Shown one piece after another: positions 5,882 to 7,546 of a stretch of 7,546 bases of DNA. Below the pieces are notes generated by a model, which saw only the letters and a list, made by a program, of their open reading frames with translations, was not told where the DNA came from and did no database searches. The stretch comes from an uncultured Blautia sp. GTDB lineage: Bacteria > Bacillota > Clostridia > Lachnospirales > Lachnospiraceae. A program made the position numbers and the translations under genes. Location of the stretch: assembly GCA_937893675.1 (NCBI GenBank), contig CALBGI010000030.1, positions 1-7,546 of the forward strand, written 5' to 3'. Numbering within the stretch: the stretch's first letter is position 1; each line of letters starts with the position of its first letter.

Positions 5882-7546
5882 TTAGAACAATCCGGTAATC
5901 TTTCCGGTCTCATCCACATCAATCTTCTCTGCTGCCGGTACCTTCGGCAGGCCGGGCATGGTCATGATCTCGCCGGTCAGCGCTACGATAAAGCCTGCTC
6001 CTGCGGAGATCTTAAGGTTGCGTACAGTCACCTCGAAATCGGTAGGTGCACCAAGCTTTGTCTGGTCATCCGTTAAGCTGTACTGGGTCTTTGCCACGCA
6101 GATCGGGCAGTTTCCGAAGCCGAGGGCTTCCAATTCTTTTGCCTGTTTCTGTGCGTTTGCAGTCAGCACGACACGTTTTCCTCCGTAGATCTTCTGGACA
6201 ATGGCATTCAGCTTGTCCTCGATGCTTCCTTCCAGCTCGTAGGAGTAGGTGAAGTCGTTGGGCTCTTCCACAAGACGGATCACTTCTTCTGCCAGACGGA
6301 TACCGCCCTCGCCGCCTTTGGCCCAAACCTCAGACAGGGCTACGTTTACACCAAGCTCGCGGCATTTTGCCTCCACCAGGTCAAGCTCTGCCTTGGTATC
6401 GGTCGGGAATGCGTTGATGGCAACCACACAGGGAAGCTTGTATACGTTCTTGATGTTGCTTACATGTTTCAGCAGGTTCGGAAGGCCTTTCTCCAGTGCC
6501 TCCAGGTTTTCGGTGTTCAGCTCTGCCTTGGGCACTCCGCCGTTGTATTTCAGGGCACGTACCGTGGCAACGATGACAACCGCATTGGGTTTCAGGCCTG
6601 CCATACGGCATTTGATATCCAGGAATTTCTCAGCGCCCAGGTCTGCTCCGAAACCGGCCTCGGTAATGGTGTAATCTGCAAGCTTCATTGCCATTTTGGT
6701 CGCAGTCACGGAGTTGCAGCCATGGGCGATGTTCGCAAATGGTCCACCGTGTACGATCGCCGGAACATGTTCCAGGGTCTGCACAAGGTTGGGTTTCAGC
6801 GCATCCTTCAGAAGTGCGGTCATAGCGCCTTCTGCATGAAGATCTCCTGCGGTTACCGGCTTCTGCTCGGAAACCTTTCCGTATGTATAACCGATGATGA
6901 TACGGGAAAGTCTTTCTTTCAGATCCTTGATGTCACTTGCCAGACACAGCACTGCCATGATCTCGGAAGCAACGGTGATATCGTAGCCGTCCTCACGGGG
7001 CATGCCGTTGGTCTTTCCGCCAAGGCCGTCCACTACGTTGCGCAGCTGACGGTCGTTCATGTCCACACAGCGTCTCCAGGTGATCTTTCTGGGGTCGATG
7101 TTCAGGGCATTTCCCTGGAAGATATGGTTGTCGATCATGGCTGCCAGCAGGTTGTTGGCTGCGCCGATGGCGTGGAAGTCACCGGTAAAGTGGAGGTTGA
7201 TGTCCTCCATGGGGACAACCTGTGCATAGCCGCCGCCTGCAGCTCCGCCCTTTACGCCGAATACCGGTCCCAGGGAGGGCTCACGCAGTGCTACCATAAC
7301 GTTTTTGCCGAGTTTTTGCATACCATCTGCCAGACCTACGGTTGTGGTCGTCTTTCCCTCGCCTGCCGGTGTGGGGTTGATCGCAGTCACAAGGATGAGC
7401 TTGCCGTCCTGCTTGTCTGTTTCTTTCAGCAGATTGTAGTCGATCTTTGCTTTGTACTTGCCGTACTGCTCCAGATATTTGTCGTCGATCCCCGCCTTTG
7501 CAGCGATCTCTGTGATCGGCTGCATGGTGCACTCCTGTGCGATCTC
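5882..7546 (-). CDS. fhs: Formate-tetrahydrofolate ligase, start beyond the window
   Basis: Formyltetrahydrofolate synthetase uses ATP to join formate to tetrahydrofolate, giving 10-formyl-THF. It feeds purine and one-carbon metabolism and, in acetogens, the methyl branch of the Wood-Ljungdahl pathway. The visible 554 residues cover nearly the whole protein (family about 556-560). They show the P-loop PTPAGEGKTTTT (58-69 from the window edge), the signature GVKGGAAGGGY (97-107), VHGGPFANIAHGCNS (about 265-279) and VATVRALKYNGG (326-337). The frame runs open through the ATG at 7525 to the edge, giving EIAQECT-MQPITEIA. Homologues share this EIAQxxxMxPI segment, so the true start lies a few codons outside. 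The gene is visibly more G+C-rich than the sugar operon, as expected of a highly expressed housekeeping gene. It is convergent with xylB and probably unrelated in function. Confidence 0.97.
   Translation of the reverse strand, partial: EIAQECTMQPITEIAAKAGIDDKYLEQYGKYKAKIDYNLLKETDKQDGKLILVTAINPTPAGEGKTTTTVGLADGMQKLGKNVMVALREPSLGPVFGVKGGAAGGGYAQVVPMEDINLHFTGDFHAIGAANNLLAAMIDNHIFQGNALNIDPRKITWRRCVDMNDRQLRNVVDGLGGKTNGMPREDGYDITVASEIMAVLCLASDIKDLKERLSRIIIGYTYGKVSEQKPVTAGDLHAEGAMTALLKDALKPNLVQTLEHVPAIVHGGPFANIAHGCNSVTATKMAMKLADYTITEAGFGADLGAEKFLDIKCRMAGLKPNAVVIVATVRALKYNGGVPKAELNTENLEALEKGLPNLLKHVSNIKNVYKLPCVVAINAFPTDTKAELDLVEAKCRELGVNVALSEVWAKGGEGGIRLAEEVIRLVEEPNDFTYSYELEGSIEDKLNAIVQKIYGGKRVVLTANAQKQAKELEALGFGNCPICVAKTQYSLTDDQTKLGAPTDFEVTVRNLKISAGAGFIVALTGEIMTMPGLPKVPAAEKIDVDETGKITGLF

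Noticed and set aside
7525..7546. ATG at 7525 with an AGGAG six bases before it as the fhs start
   Set aside because: The frame continues upstream as EIAQECT, a segment conserved in Fhs homologues, so this is an internal methionine and the real start is outside the window.

Overview
The window looks like chromosomal DNA from a Gram-positive gut-type Clostridia, most probably Lachnospiraceae. The signs are strong AGGAGG ribosome sites, tRNA genes without an encoded CCA end, a DUF2284 protein, a DUF4867 protein, and a well-conserved formate-tetrahydrofolate ligase. This placement is inferred from gene content and style, not from a database match.

Layout. (1) Positions 1-266: the 3' end of a tRNA cluster, Asp(GUC, cut by the window edge)-Val(UAC)-Leu(UAA), closed by a symmetrical terminator that can work on both strands. 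(2) 267-424: a gene-poor gap with a strong G.U-containing hairpin. (3) 425-979, minus strand: a small cysteine-rich DUF2284 protein. (4) 980-1193: a divergent promoter region. (5) 1194-5772, plus strand: four genes in one direction, namely an AraC-type regulator, a DUF4867 protein that starts with TTG, a FucI/AraA-family sugar isomerase, and a XylB-type xylulokinase. A large stem-loop terminator follows at 5803-5856. (6) 5882-7546, minus strand: fhs, converging on the same terminator, with its first few codons beyond the window.

The central cluster reads as a compact carbohydrate-use module. The AraC protein probably senses a sugar, the isomerase converts an aldose to a ketose, and the kinase phosphorylates the ketose, most simply giving D-xylulose 5-phosphate (or D-ribulose 5-phosphate), which can enter the pentose phosphate pathway directly. 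No aldolase or transporter lies between the regulator and the terminator. That argues against ordinary L-fucose catabolism, which needs an aldolase for fuculose 1-phosphate. The DUF4867 protein is the least understood member. It has cupin-like His/Glu motifs and may handle the same sugar, for example as an epimerase, mutarotase or second isomerase.

The best candidates for something undescribed are the DUF4867-isomerase-XylB combination, a 13-bp perfect palindrome over the -10-like element ahead of the DUF4867 gene, and a long stem-loop holding a 12-bp perfect palindrome directly before the kinase ribosome site. I saw no insertion sequence, CRISPR array, phage gene or toxin-antitoxin pair.
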